A program made the translations under genes and the position numbers. From positions 9,058-73,057 of the forward strand of contig NZ_NEGZ01000019.1 of the NCBI RefSeq assembly GCF_002127585.1: DNA of 64,000 nt, in the 5' to 3' direction. The notes under the pieces were generated by a model. The model was not told the DNA's origin. It made no database searches and saw nothing but the letters and a program-made list of their open reading frames with translations. Position 1 is the first letter of the stretch. Every line of letters begins with the position of its first letter. The stretch comes from Janthinobacterium sp. GW458P (GTDB lineage Bacteria > Pseudomonadota > Gammaproteobacteria > Burkholderiales > Burkholderiaceae_D). Positions 8,430 through 17,047 of this stretch are shown here, piece after piece.

Positions 8430-8532
8430 TGCTAACCCTACTCAGCTGATGAATGAATTTAATGCGCTGCATCTCGCATGTTTGCACAACCGTCTGCTGC
8501 CGGCCAAAGCCGGCACGGCATCGGCCACGTCC

Positions 8533-9168
8533 TCAGCGGGCGGCGGCATACAGCGCGTCCACGTCCCCGCCCCGGATCAGGTCGAGGTGCCTGCCTATCC
8601 ATTCTGCCGGACGGTCCCACCAGGCAATGTCCAATAGCCGTTGCACGGACGCGGCATCGAAGCGCTCCCGGACGACACGTGCCGGATTGCCGCCGACGAT
8701 GGCGTAGGGCGGGATGTCGCCTGTGACAACCGAGCGCGCGGCAATGATGGCGCCATCGCCGATGCGTACCCCGGGCATGATGAGTGTGTCGTAGCCTATC
8801 CACACGTCGTTGCCGATAACCGTATCGCCCTTGTAGGGCAATTCGCCCCCGACTGGCCGTGCAGTTTCCCATCCATTGCCAAAAATAAAGAACGGATAGC
8901 TGGAAATCCCGTTCATTTGATGGTTGGCGCCGTTCATGATGAACTTCACCCCGCGCGCGATGGCGCAGAATTTGCCGATTCTGAGGCGGTCGCCGATAAA
9001 CGGGAAATGGTACAGGACATTGTCTTCGAAATGCTTGACGCCGTCCGGATCGTCGTAATAGGTGTAATCGCCGATTTCAATGTTGGGGCGGGTGAGAATA
9101 TTCGTCAGAAAGCAGATTTGCGGGAATCCAGGCATTGGATATGCAGTGTTCGGATCAGGACCTTGCAT
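8533..9168 (-). CDS. Vat/CatB-type O-acetyltransferase (left-handed beta-helix)
   Basis: A 211-residue hexapeptide-repeat enzyme. Hallmarks of the xenobiotic acetyltransferase group are FIMNGANHQMNGISSYPF (catalytic His near 85), GNDVWIGYDTLIMPGVRIG, and IVGGNPARVVRERF. Vat enzymes acetylate streptogramin A; CatB enzymes acetylate chloramphenicol; many chromosomal relatives have unknown substrates. The frame is open up to 9243, but I choose the ATG at 9168 because GGAGAGA lies just before it and the protein then starts like Vat proteins (MQGPDPNTAYP). Resistance is not proven by the sequence. It borders the low-GC islet and could be acquired. Confidence 0.8.
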   Translation of the reverse strand: MQGPDPNTAYPMPGFPQICFLTNILTRPNIEIGDYTYYDDPDGVKHFEDNVLYHFPFIGDRLRIGKFCAIARGVKFIMNGANHQMNGISSYPFFIFGNGWETARPVGGELPYKGDTVIGNDVWIGYDTLIMPGVRIGDGAIIAARSVVTGDIPPYAIVGGNPARVVRERFDAASVQRLLDIAWWDRPAEWIGRHLDLIRGGDVDALYAAAR

Positions 9169-9299
9169 GCTCTCTCCATATTGCATATTCCGGCTGAAGT
9201 ACGCCATGGCAGACGGCCGGAGTCGCGGATCCCACGAAGCCATTGTCTTAATGATAAGTAAATGCTTCTATCCGGCGCCTCCGGCCCTCTTGCGGCCGT

Positions 9300-11153
9300 T
9301 TACGGCGTTGGCGGCGTCGCCGCCGTCTCCTCCGGGCAGCTGAGCTCGTCCTCCGGCGTATACAAGGTCATCGGCACGCGCTGGCCGTCCACTTCCAGCT
9401 CGCGCACCTTCGGCGGCACCAGCTGGAACGCGCCCGCCTGCAGTTTTTCGCGCAGGGGCTTGCAGCGCAGGGCATCGGTGGGGATTTGCCCGCGCGCGGT
9501 CCAGCTGCCGTCGTCTTTTTCCGCCAGCAAGACGGAAGAGGCGCGCGGGTCGTTGCTGATCAGCAATACTTCCTGTTTGCCATCGCCGTCGAAATCGAGC
9601 AGGTAGGCGTCGCACTGCTGCCCTGCCCGCTTCAAACAGGCGGGCAGGCGCCAGGCCGGGCCCACTTGCGTCCAGTCCTGGCGCAGGAAGCTGTCCGGCA
9701 GCTTCGCCGTGGCCGGGCGCAGGGTCAGGTTGATCGACACATCGCTCAGCGCGCCCGTCTCGTCGAGGCGGTTCTGGCGCTTGAGCATGGCTTCGGCGCG
9801 GGCCCGCACGATGGCGGCGTCCGCTCCCGTCGAGCGCGTCTTGAGTTCCTGCAAGGCGGCCTGGCCGTAGCGCGCGCCCTCGAAGCGCAGGTATTCGAAA
9901 TCGAACTTGTCCACGCCCACCTTGCCGCTGTCCAGGCGCGCCATCTGGCTGGCCACGGAAATGCGCGCCGGGTCGGCCAGCGGCGAGAACAGGGCAAACA
10001 GCACCAGCAGGGTAACAAAAGCGGTGGCCACGTTGACGTTGGCGATCAGGTGCAGCCAGTCGCCATATTTGCTGGCCGCCCAGGCGTAGCCGATGGCGTA
10101 GCAGGTGGCGATCAGGAGGCAGGCGCAAGCGATCAGGCGGTCGGACGTCCAGCCATGCGACATCACGCGCAGGGTCAGCGCATAGATGGCGATGCCCACC
10201 ACCCACGGCAGCAGCAGGCACGCCAGGCGCGTGCCCAGGCGGATGCCGCGCGCCACGCCATGGCCCACTTCGCCATTCTGGAAGGCGGCATTGATCAGCA
10301 CCACCAGCACGCCGGCCATGCCCAGCAGCACGGACGCCGCATGGCGCGTGGCCCACAGGCGCTCGAAGCCGATGAAGGGCAAAGTCAGCAGGAAGCCGGA
10401 GACCAGCACGGCGGCAATCGGCATCAGCCACGACAGCAGCACCAGCAGCAGGGTGCGGATGCCGCGCACGATGGACGGACGCACGTCCGTGATGTGGATG
10501 GCGAACGAAAACGCGAAGCAGATGACGGGAATCACGAACCAGGCCCGGCCCAGCAGCTTTTTCAGGAAAGTCAGCTTGATCAGCAGGAACAGCTGCCCGC
10601 CCAGCCACAGCACCAGCCACAGGCCCAGCACGAACAGCAGGGAAAACAGCAGCTGGATGCCCAGCTTCCAGGCGATTTCAAAATAAGTCGGGTAGCGGGC
10701 GATGCGCCGGCCATCCTGGGCGCTGGCCAGCACCAGCGCGTGGGCAATATACAAGCCGACGACGCAGAAGCCGAAGAGCTGGGCGGAAATCACGCGCAGC
10801 GGCGCGCCCGGCTTGTAGTTGCCCCAAATCACGTGTTCGGCCCCGCGCGCCACGTCGTGCCAGGCCAGCACGGCCAGCACCGCGGCCGCGCCCGCCATCC
10901 ACATGGCGATGCGCTTCGCCGACATATGGCCCAGGCTGGAGACGAGCAAAATGGGCAGCAGCAGGCACACCAGCATCAGGGGACCCAGCAGGTAGGCTTC
11001 CGTGGCGGGCCAGACCTTGTCTTGCGCCGTGCTGTACAGCCAGTACAGCAGCAAGCCTTGCAGCAGGCCCGTCACCAGGCGCGTCACTGCGATGCGGGGC
11101 GCCACCACCGGATCGAGCAACGCCATGTTTTTTCCTGCCGCATCCTGCTGCAT
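9300..11153 (-). CDS. DUF4153-type polytopic membrane protein with FG-GAP-like C-terminal part
   Basis: About 617 residues. The first two thirds hold about eleven hydrophobic helices, beginning at RIAVTRLVTGLLQGLLLYWLY, which fits DUF4153 membrane proteins. The last 200 residues are soluble and include AYLLDFDGDGKQEVLLISND, a calcium-binding-like DxDxDG loop typical of VCBS/FG-GAP repeats. The frame is open to 11378; I choose the ATG at 11153 because AAGGGA lies six bases upstream and the extra N-terminus is low-complexity. The function is unknown. The FG-GAP-like tail on a DUF4153 body suggests an exposed metal- or ligand-binding domain. Confidence 0.7.
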   Translation of the reverse strand: MQQDAAGKNMALLDPVVAPRIAVTRLVTGLLQGLLLYWLYSTAQDKVWPATEAYLLGPLMLVCLLLPILLVSSLGHMSAKRIAMWMAGAAAVLAVLAWHDVARGAEHVIWGNYKPGAPLRVISAQLFGFCVVGLYIAHALVLASAQDGRRIARYPTYFEIAWKLGIQLLFSLLFVLGLWLVLWLGGQLFLLIKLTFLKKLLGRAWFVIPVICFAFSFAIHITDVRPSIVRGIRTLLLVLLSWLMPIAAVLVSGFLLTLPFIGFERLWATRHAASVLLGMAGVLVVLINAAFQNGEVGHGVARGIRLGTRLACLLLPWVVGIAIYALTLRVMSHGWTSDRLIACACLLIATCYAIGYAWAASKYGDWLHLIANVNVATAFVTLLVLFALFSPLADPARISVASQMARLDSGKVGVDKFDFEYLRFEGARYGQAALQELKTRSTGADAAIVRARAEAMLKRQNRLDETGALSDVSINLTLRPATAKLPDSFLRQDWTQVGPAWRLPACLKRAGQQCDAYLLDFDGDGKQEVLLISNDPRASSVLLAEKDDGSWTARGQIPTDALRCKPLREKLQAGAFQLVPPKVRELEVDGQRVPMTLYTPEDELSCPEETAATPPTP

Positions 11154-11227
11154 AATCATTCCCTTAGAGTCGTTCATTGCAGTCATTGTTGCACTGCGAG
11201 CACGGCCATTATTGCATTTCGTTATCG

Positions 11228-11665
11228 TCATCTCAACAGCGATTCGCGCGCGCGCCCTTCCCGCCCGACTCCGGTGCCGCGCAAAGGCAGGCTTTGCGCG
11301 AGGCCCCAGGCCAGTTCCGGCACGAGGAACAGCCACAGCAGGGGCTGGCCCGTCACCAGCCAGGCCCACGCCATCCACAGGGAAAACAGGTAGCGGGCCG
11401 CCGCGTCATAGCGGCCGAAGCGCGGCTGCGGGTCGAGCGTGCGCAGCACCGACCAGACCAGCACCACGCTGCCCAGCAAGCTGCCGATGAGTACATGAAA
11501 CGGTCCGAAGACGGGCAGCGGCACGCCGCCCAGGCGCACATTGAGGTCACTCAACTGCTCGCGCAGCAGCAAGAACGTCCACGGCGTGGTAAACGGGGCA
11601 ATCAGGAGCAGATCATAAATGGCGCTGGCGCGCACCAGGCGGCGGAAGGCGGAAACGGACAACAT
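11228..11665 (-). CDS. Small membrane protein under MerR-type control
   Basis: A 145-residue protein with four hydrophobic segments, for example ASAIYDLLLIAPFTTPW, GPFHVLIGSLLGSVVLVW and YLFSLWMAWAWLVTG. I use the start at 11665 because AGGAG precedes it; an upstream in-frame start at 11770 would overlap the promoter. Its promoter carries a MerR-type spacer palindrome and it is divergent from a merR-like gene, so it is the probable target of that regulator. I do not recognise a family. Confidence 0.65.
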   Translation of the reverse strand: MLSVSAFRRLVRASAIYDLLLIAPFTTPWTFLLLREQLSDLNVRLGGVPLPVFGPFHVLIGSLLGSVVLVWSVLRTLDPQPRFGRYDAAARYLFSLWMAWAWLVTGQPLLWLFLVPELAWGLAQSLPLRGTGVGREGRARESLLR

Positions 11666-11693
11666 GGAACACTCCTGTCTGTGGAAAGCGCCC

Positions 11694-11725
11694 ATGATCA
11701 GGCCTGGAGTACACTCCAGGGTCAA
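11694..11725 (-). promoter_or_regulatory. MerR-type promoter with 18-base operator palindrome
   Basis: Read on the minus strand: a -35 TTGACC (11720-11725), then a 19-20 base spacer carrying CCTGGAGT / ACTCCAGG (11703-11720, 8-bp arms, 2-base centre), then a weak -10 (GATCAT at 11694-11699). An overlong spacer filled by an operator is the known design of MerR-activated promoters, with the DNA twisted by the regulator. It drives the membrane-protein gene starting at 11665. Confidence 0.75.
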
Positions 11726-11748
11726 GCATTTTATGAAAGAAAAGAACC

Positions 11749-12132
11749 ATGCAGATCGGCGAGATGGCACAGGCGACAGGCTTGAGCCGCGATACCCTGC
11801 GCTTTTATGAAAAACGGGGCTTGCTGCGCGCGCGGCGCGGCGCGAACGGCTACCGCGACTACCCGCCCGAGGCGGCCGACTGGCTGCGCTACCTGCGCAC
11901 GGCGCAGCAGCTGGGCTTTACCCTGGCGGAAATCGAGGCCGACATGCCGCTGCTGGCCGCCGCCGGCGATCCGGCCACGGCGGAACTGCTGCGCGCGGCG
12001 CTGGCGCGCAAGCTGGGCGACATCGACGCGCGCATCGCGGGGCTGACGCAGCTGCGCGGCGAACTGGTGCGGCGTATGGGGCCGCAGATGGCGGCCTGTC
12101 CACTACGGGGTGATGCCGATGCACGCCACTAA
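11749..12132 (+). CDS. MerR-family transcriptional regulator
   Basis: A 127-residue protein. The N-terminus is the MerR winged helix (MQIGEMAQATGLSRDTLRFY, followed by EKRGLLRARRGANGYRDY). The dimerisation helix runs from about 80 to 115. The C-terminus has a single cysteine (MAACPLRGDADARH), so a metal or thiol signal is possible but not demonstrated. It starts 84 bases from the divergent membrane-protein gene, and the gap carries the matching operator. Its end overlaps the start of the next gene, suggesting co-translation. Confidence 0.88.
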   Translation: MQIGEMAQATGLSRDTLRFYEKRGLLRARRGANGYRDYPPEAADWLRYLRTAQQLGFTLAEIEADMPLLAAAGDPATAELLRAALARKLGDIDARIAGLTQLRGELVRRMGPQMAACPLRGDADARH

Positions 12133-12538
12133 ACTACTGCCGTGGCTGCTGTTGCTGGGCGCGGGCGGCGCGCAGGGCGCCCCCCTGGCCTGCGGCGACT
12201 TCCTGTCCCGGCAGGGGCAGAAGCCCGCCTACATCGTCTACCAGGGCTGCCGGCAAAACAGGGAACGCCAGGACCAGCCGTTCGAGGCCCGCTATCAGGT
12301 GGACGGCAAGCATGCGCGGCAGGCGGAAGCCTACCTGCGGCGTACGTATGGCTTGCCCAGGCTACAGCGCTATTGCTGCGTCTGGGACAGCACGCCCCAT
12401 TCCTGGCGCGACCGCCGCACGGGCTACGGCTATGTATTAGGCATGGCCACGGGCGAAACGCCGGTCAGGACGCGTGACGCCTGGCCGCAGATCGGGCGCT
12501 TTTTCGTGCAGGTCGACGGCTACGCGCAAGACCCATGA
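12113..12538 (+). CDS. Exported DUF4952-like protein
   Basis: About 141 residues with an N-terminal signal peptide (LLPWLLLLGAGGAQGAPLACG). The mature part has the pattern RYQVDGKHARQAEAYLRRTYG followed by LQRYCCVWD, which I associate with DUF4952 proteins; this is from memory. Four or more cysteines in an exported protein suggest disulfides. It overlaps the 3' end of the MerR gene by 20 bases. A GTG at 12110 and an ATG at 12119 are alternative starts. It is followed at once by a strong terminator. Confidence 0.6.
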   Translation: MPMHATKLLPWLLLLGAGGAQGAPLACGDFLSRQGQKPAYIVYQGCRQNRERQDQPFEARYQVDGKHARQAEAYLRRTYGLPRLQRYCCVWDSTPHSWRDRRTGYGYVLGMATGETPVRTRDAWPQIGRFFVQVDGYAQDP

Positions 12539-12544
12539 AAAGCA

Positions 12545-12576
12545 AAAACCGCCTGTGCGTCGCAACAGGCGGTTTT
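12545..12576. terminator. Rho-independent terminator after the DUF4952-like gene
   Basis: AAAACCGCCTGT, an 8-base loop, then ACAGGCGGTTTT: a perfect 12-bp stem ending in a T run (and starting with an A run), so it can act in both directions. Confidence 0.85.
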
Positions 12577-12644
12577 GAGTTGGGACAAGGCCGGACTTCG
12601 AGCCTGTCCCGGTAGATGCATACATCCCCTGCTGGGATAGGCTC

Positions 12645-13286
12645 TTATCTGGCGGCCTTGCGGCGGCGCAGGAAACCCATCAGGCCCAGGCCGGCCAGCA
12701 GCATGGCATAGGTTTCCGGCTCCGGCACGGCGGCCATCACGGAAACGTTGTCGATGACGGCGCCCGAGTAATTGTCGAACGGCGTGCCAGCCTTCGCGGC
12801 GCTGGCAAACGACAGCGTCGCCAGGCCGGTGGACGCGGCCGTAAAGCTCAGGGTATTGCTGTACAAGGTGTTCGAGGCGGCTGCCGTCGAATAGAAGTTT
12901 TGCGCCACGCCGCCGAAATTGACGGCCACGCCCTGGCCGGCAGGGCCGCCCGGATTGCGCGCCATGTCAAAGGCCAGGTTGTAGGTCTGGCCGGCCACGA
13001 CATTGAAGCTTTGCGACAGGAAACCCGGGCCAGGCGTGCCCAGCATGTCGATGCTGTAGCCGTTGATGGCGTTGTAGGCATTGCGGATCAGGTCGACCGA
13101 GGAAGCGCCCACCGTCCAGCCGCCGATGGCCGAGGAACCGCCGTTGACGACGTGAAAGCCGCTGGAAAACGTGTATCCGGGCGCGACCGACTCAAAATCG
13201 CCATTCGTGATCAGGTTGACGGGGCTGGCGCTGGCGCTGCCGGCAACGAACAGGGCAACAACTGCGGCGATGGTGGCGATTTTCAT
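12645..13286 (-). CDS. PEP-CTERM sorting-domain protein
   Basis: A 213-residue exported protein. It has a signal peptide (KIATIAAVVALFVAGSASAS) and a beta-rich middle beginning VNLITNGDFESV, like DUF642/choice-of-anchor proteins. The C-terminus is classic PEP-CTERM: VPEPETYAMLLAGLGLMGF then RRRKAAR. Such tails are processed by an exosortase and the proteins are linked to exopolysaccharide and biofilm matrix. The start at 13286 is preceded by AAGGGA; a frame to 13313 exists. No exosortase gene is in the window, so it must be elsewhere in the genome. Confidence 0.9.
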   Translation of the reverse strand: MKIATIAAVVALFVAGSASASPVNLITNGDFESVAPGYTFSSGFHVVNGGSSAIGGWTVGASSVDLIRNAYNAINGYSIDMLGTPGPGFLSQSFNVVAGQTYNLAFDMARNPGGPAGQGVAVNFGGVAQNFYSTAAASNTLYSNTLSFTAASTGLATLSFASAAKAGTPFDNYSGAVIDNVSVMAAVPEPETYAMLLAGLGLMGFLRRRKAAR

Positions 13287-13434
13287 GGTCTGATTCCCTT
13301 GCTTTGATGACATTTAACTTACCTTAATGAAATCATATAGGAGCTCGCGGAAAAACACAAAGAACTTTCCAAAAAAATATTGAATGTGGATATTTTGTAA
13401 CGAATCAAGCCTGCAAAATGGCCGGCGCCACACA

Positions 13435-13472
13435 AAAAAAACCACAGCGGCCGGGGCGCGCTGTGGTTTTTT
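13435..13472. terminator. Bidirectional terminator downstream of aceA
   Basis: CCACAGCG and CGCTGTGG form an 8-bp stem (13442-13449 with 13459-13466), flanked by A-rich and T-rich runs. Most likely serves aceA, whose stop lies just to the right on the minus strand. Confidence 0.85.
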
Positions 13473-13516
13473 ACTGGGCGGGGATGTGCCTCCCCTGCCC
13501 GCCTCCCCGCACTTCC

Positions 13517-14821
13517 TTAAATCTGGGCAAGCTGCCTGGCGTCGAAGAATTGCTCGTCTTCCGTCGAGCCGTGCAGTGCCGTGGTGGAACTTTGCCCCTG
13601 CTGGATGGCTTGCGTCACGGCGTCGAAGTAGCCGGTGCCCACTTCGCGCTGGTGCTTGACGGCCGTAAAACCTTTTCCCGCCGCTGCAAATTCCGCTTCC
13701 TGCAACTCGACGAAGGCCGACATCTGTCTGCGGGCATAGCCATGGGCCAGGTTGAACATGCCGTAGTTCAAGGCGTGGAAGCCGGCCAGGGTGATGAACT
13801 GGAACTTGTAGCCCATGGCGCCCAGTTCCTTCTGGAACTTGGCAATGGTGGCGTCGTCGAGGTTTTTCTTCCAGTTGAACGAAGGCGAGCAGTTATAGGC
13901 CAGCATCTTGCCGGGAAACTTCGCATGCACGGCGTCGGCGAATTTTTTCGCAAACAGCAGGTCCGGCTTGCCCGTTTCGCACCAGACGAGGTCGGCATAC
14001 GGCGCATAGGCCAGCGCGCGCGCCACAGCCTGGCCGAGGCCGGGACGCGTCTTGTAGTAGCCCTCCACCGTGCGCTCGCCCGTGCAGAAGGGCCGGTCGT
14101 TGGCATCGACGTCGGACGTCAGCAGGTCGGCCGCTTCCGCATCCGTGCGGGCGATCACCAGAGTCGCGACGCCCATGACGTCGGCAGCCAGGCGCGCCGC
14201 CGTGAGCTTTTCCACCGCCTCGCGCGTGGGCACCAGCACCTTGCCGCCCATGTGGCCGCATTTCTTGACGGACGCCAGCTGGTCTTCGAAGTGCACGCCG
14301 GCCGCGCCCGCGTCTATCATGGCCTTCATCAGCTCATAGGCGTTCAGCACGCCGCCGAAGCCCGCTTCCGCATCGGCCACGATGGGGGCGAAGAAATCGA
14401 TGTCGTCCTTGCCTTCCGACCACTGGATCTGGTCGGCCCGCGCCAAGGTATTGTTGATGCGCCTGACGACGGCGGGCACGGAATTGGCCGGGTACAGCGA
14501 CTGGTCCGGATACATTTCACCGGCATTGTTGGCGTCGCCTGCGACTTGCCAGCCAGACAAATAAATGGCTTTCAAGCCCGCCTTCACCTGTTGCATGGCC
14601 TGGTTGCCCGTCAGCGCGCCCAGCGCATTGACGAAAGGTTCATTGCCCAGCAGGTGCCAGAGTTTTTCCGCGCCCCGCCGCGCCAGCGTGTGTTCGACCT
14701 GCACGGAGCCGCGCAGGCGCACCACGTCGGCCGCCGTATAGTTGCGCACCACGCCCTGCCAGCGCGGATTGCCATCCCAGTCTGCCTGCAGGGCCGCTGC
14801 CTGCTGTTCACGCGTTGCCAT
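13517..14821 (-). CDS. aceA: Isocitrate lyase
   Basis: A 434-residue protein, normal for the bacterial enzyme. The active-site loop [18 protein letters not shown] is present (catalytic Cys near 191), plus [20 protein letters not shown] and [11 protein letters not shown]. The enzyme splits isocitrate into glyoxylate and succinate, allowing growth on acetate and fatty acids. A good ribosome-binding site (AGGAG) precedes the ATG. Malate synthase is not adjacent. A perfect 14-base palindrome about 80 bases upstream is a candidate operator. Confidence 0.97.
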   Translation of the reverse strand: MATREQQAAALQADWDGNPRWQGVVRNYTAADVVRLRGSVQVEHTLARRGAEKLWHLLGNEPFVNALGALTGNQAMQQVKAGLKAIYLSGWQVAGDANNAGEMYPDQSLYPANSVPAVVRRINNTLARADQIQWSEGKDDIDFFAPIVADAEAGFGGVLNAYELMKAMIDAGAAGVHFEDQLASVKKCGHMGGKVLVPTREAVEKLTAARLAADVMGVATLVIARTDAEAADLLTSDVDANDRPFCTGERTVEGYYKTRPGLGQAVARALAYAPYADLVWCETGKPDLLFAKKFADAVHAKFPGKMLAYNCSPSFNWKKNLDDATIAKFQKELGAMGYKFQFITLAGFHALNYGMFNLAHGYARRQMSAFVELQEAEFAAAGKGFTAVKHQREVGTGYFDAVTQAIQQGQSSTTALHGSTEDEQFFDARQLAQI

Positions 14822-14900
14822 GGCGCTCTCCTGTTCATTGCAAAGTTAAAAGTGACATCCATTGAGCCAATAATAGGCCGGTTTGTGCGCAGCAGCAATA

Positions 14901-14914
14901 GTCTTATATAAGAC
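14901..14914. promoter_or_regulatory. Perfect 14-base palindrome upstream of aceA
   Basis: GTCTTATATAAGAC is its own reverse complement and lies 80-93 bases upstream of the aceA start, in an AT-rich pocket. It fits an operator for a dimeric regulator of the glyoxylate bypass. The regulator is unknown. Confidence 0.45.
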
Positions 14915-15124
14915 ACATAAGTAAAAATTCCCCCCATAAAATCATATGGTTATTGCTGGTTTTTCATGATGCGGAAGGATATTTCTCTGCATGAGACAGC
15001 CGCCGCCGCGTCGCCCGCCACGGCATTCCGTCATGTGGAATGCCATCCGCCGTGATGAAAAGCGCTGCCTGTCAGCAGCATAGCGCCCGCTTCGCCAGGG
15101 AACTTGCGCGGCGACAAGCGGGAC

Positions 15125-15149
15125 AAAAAAACGCGCCGGGCGGCGCGTT
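15125..15149 (-). terminator. Terminator of the MFS-rraA operon
   Basis: On the minus strand ACGCGCC, GCCC and GGCGCGT form a 7-bp GC stem followed by a run of seven T. Confidence 0.75.
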
Positions 15150-15175
15150 GGAGACACCACAGCAGGGAGGCAGGC

Positions 15176-15670
15176 TCAGTCGAGCTCCTGGCGCGCCACC
15201 AGCACGCCGTCCGCGTCCGCATAGATCCAGTCGCCCGGATGCACGGCCACGCCGCTGATATCGACGCGCACGTCGCGCTGGCCCGTGCCCGCCTTGTTGC
15301 TCTTGCGCGGATGCGTGGCCAGGGCGCGCACGCCGATCTGGCAGACATTGATTTCCTCGCTGTCGCGGATGCAGCCGTGGACGACGATGCCGGCCCAGCC
15401 ATTGCTTTCCGCCAGCACGCCCAGCTGGCCGCCCACGAGCGCGCGGCGCAGGCTGCCGCCGCCGTCGATCACCAGCACATGGCCCTGGCCCGGCGTTTCC
15501 AGGGTGCTGCGCACGAGGGCGTTATCCTCGAACACTTGCAAGGTAGTGGCCGGGCCGCTGAAGCGCATGCGCTGACCAAACGCGCGGTACACGGGCGGCA
15601 GCACGGCCAGGGCGCCGTCGTCGAGCATGGCCGCGTAGTCGTCGCACAGGTCGGTGGTGGCAAAAGTCAT
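15176..15670 (-). CDS. rraA: RraA-family protein (HMG/CHA-type aldolase or RNase E regulator)
   Basis: A 164-residue protein with RraA hallmarks: [12 protein letters not shown] at the N-terminus, [20 protein letters not shown], and [14 protein letters not shown] with the metal-linked GCxRD motif. Family members either regulate RNase E or act as 4-hydroxy-4-methyl-2-oxoglutarate / oxaloacetate aldolases; sequence alone does not decide. The frame is open to 15796; the ATG at 15670 has GAGGAGA just upstream. It lies 38 bases downstream of an MFS transporter gene, suggesting the transporter brings in a keto-acid-related substrate or that the gene is a passenger. Confidence 0.88.
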   Translation of the reverse strand: MTFATTDLCDDYAAMLDDGALAVLPPVYRAFGQRMRFSGPATTLQVFEDNALVRSTLETPGQGHVLVIDGGGSLRRALVGGQLGVLAESNGWAGIVVHGCIRDSEEINVCQIGVRALATHPRKSNKAGTGQRDVRVDISGVAVHPGDWIYADADGVLVARQELD

Positions 15671-15708
15671 GCTATCTCCTCGTGAAATAGTATCGGATGG
15701 CAACGATT

Positions 15709-16947
15709 CTATGCCTTTTGCAGCGCCGCGGCACGCGTTTTCCCGCCCACGCCCACGGCCGTGGCGATGGCCAGCGCCTGGAACAGGCCTATGCACACGA
15801 ACAACAGGGCCGGATGGTTGCCATCCATCAGCGCGCCAAAGAACAGGGGGCCGACGGCCAGGCCGCTGTCGAGGCCCGAATACACGACGCCATACACGCG
15901 CCCCGTGGCATTTTTCGGCGCCGCCGCGCGTATCATCAGGTCGCGCGACGGCCCCGCCACGCCCGACGTCAGGCCGATGGCGCCCATCAGCACGACGGCG
16001 CCCCAGGCCGGCACCACGGCCATGGCCAGCAGCACGGCCAGCAGGGCGGCGGCGGAGAAGGCGATCGCCACGTTGCGGTCAGGATGCCGGCTGCGCGCCC
16101 CCACCACGCCGCCGGCCAGCATGCCCACGGCCGAGGCCAGCATGTAGGCCGTGTAGGCGCTCGTCGCCAAGGCCAGGCTCATGTCGTACAGCTTGACGAG
16201 GGCCACGCTGGCAAAGCTCTGGATACCGCCCAGGGCGATGGCGGTGATGAAGAAGAAGGCAAAGCACATCCACACGGCCGGCAGGCGCAGGAAGTCCAGG
16301 GTGCCTTCGCCGCCGCCCGCCTGGCCCGGCGCCGCCTTTTTCAAGGGCTCGGGGCGGATGGCGTGGCGGTTCAGGAACAGGATCAGCAGCACGGCAAACG
16401 GCAGCACGGCCGCGCACTGCAGCGCAACGCGCCAGTCGTAATGGCTGGCGACATAGGTCATGAACAGGGGCGACAGGGCCCAGCCGATGTTGCCGCTGAT
16501 GCCATGCACGGAAAAGCCGTAAGCGACGCGGGCCGGCGAGACGCGCTGGTTGAGGATGGTATAGTCGGCCGGGTGGAACACGCTGTTGCCCATGCCGGCC
16601 AGCATGGCGCCCAGCATCAGCGCCGCATAGCTGTGCGCGGTGGACAGGGCCAGCGCCGACACGCCCAGCAGAAAAACGCCGGAAAACAGCACGGCGCGCG
16701 CGCCGAAGCGGTCGACGACAAAGCCGGCCAGCGCCTGGCCCACGCCCGAGATGATGAAAAACACCGTCATCAGCAAGCCCAGCTCCGCATACGACAGGCC
16801 GAAAGCGGGCTTCAGCCAGACGAACAGGGCCGCCAAAATCAGGTGGTAGAAGTGCGAAATACCATGCGCCAGGCCCACCAGGGCGATGACGCGCGCATCG
16901 CTGCGCAAGGTTGGCGGCGAGTGCCTTGCCGAGTTAGTTGTTATCAT
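15709..16947 (-). CDS. Major facilitator superfamily transporter
   Basis: A 412-residue protein with about twelve hydrophobic segments. The motif [19 protein letters not shown] (loop 2-3) and [19 protein letters not shown] are typical of MFS members near the fosmidomycin-resistance group. The start at 16947 (ATG) follows a weak AGGG; the frame extends to 17022. It is divergent from an AraC regulator with a 100-base gap and probably co-transcribed with rraA. An AraC/MFS divergent pair resembles drug-efflux arrangements such as nimR-nimT, but the substrate is unknown. Confidence 0.85.
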   Translation of the reverse strand: MITTNSARHSPPTLRSDARVIALVGLAHGISHFYHLILAALFVWLKPAFGLSYAELGLLMTVFFIISGVGQALAGFVVDRFGARAVLFSGVFLLGVSALALSTAHSYAALMLGAMLAGMGNSVFHPADYTILNQRVSPARVAYGFSVHGISGNIGWALSPLFMTYVASHYDWRVALQCAAVLPFAVLLILFLNRHAIRPEPLKKAAPGQAGGGEGTLDFLRLPAVWMCFAFFFITAIALGGIQSFASVALVKLYDMSLALATSAYTAYMLASAVGMLAGGVVGARSRHPDRNVAIAFSAAALLAVLLAMAVVPAWGAVVLMGAIGLTSGVAGPSRDLMIRAAAPKNATGRVYGVVYSGLDSGLAVGPLFFGALMDGNHPALLFVCIGLFQALAIATAVGVGGKTRAAALQKA

Positions 16948-17047
16948 GTCATACCCTGTCTTATACTGATGAAGCTCAAGTGTATGCAAAATACCATCGT
17001 CCGTTTTCCGACAGAACGACATAATTTATCGAATTAAGGCCAAGCTG

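Larger units (their letters stand above)
14822..15175. other. Intergenic region with the aceA control region and the rraA terminator
   Basis: No gene is supported here. The left part should carry the aceA promoter and includes a perfect palindrome (14901-14914). The right part holds a terminator for the MFS-rraA operon (15125-15149). Confidence 0.6.

Noticed and set aside
8533-9168. Firm call as a streptogramin or chloramphenicol resistance gene
   Set aside because: The fold and histidine motif fit, but many chromosomal relatives have unknown substrates and no resistance context is visible.
9486-11393. 635-codon open frame on the plus strand
   Set aside because: Antisense shadow of the DUF4153 gene, dominated by Gln, His, Ala and Arg with no domain; typical of high-GC DNA.
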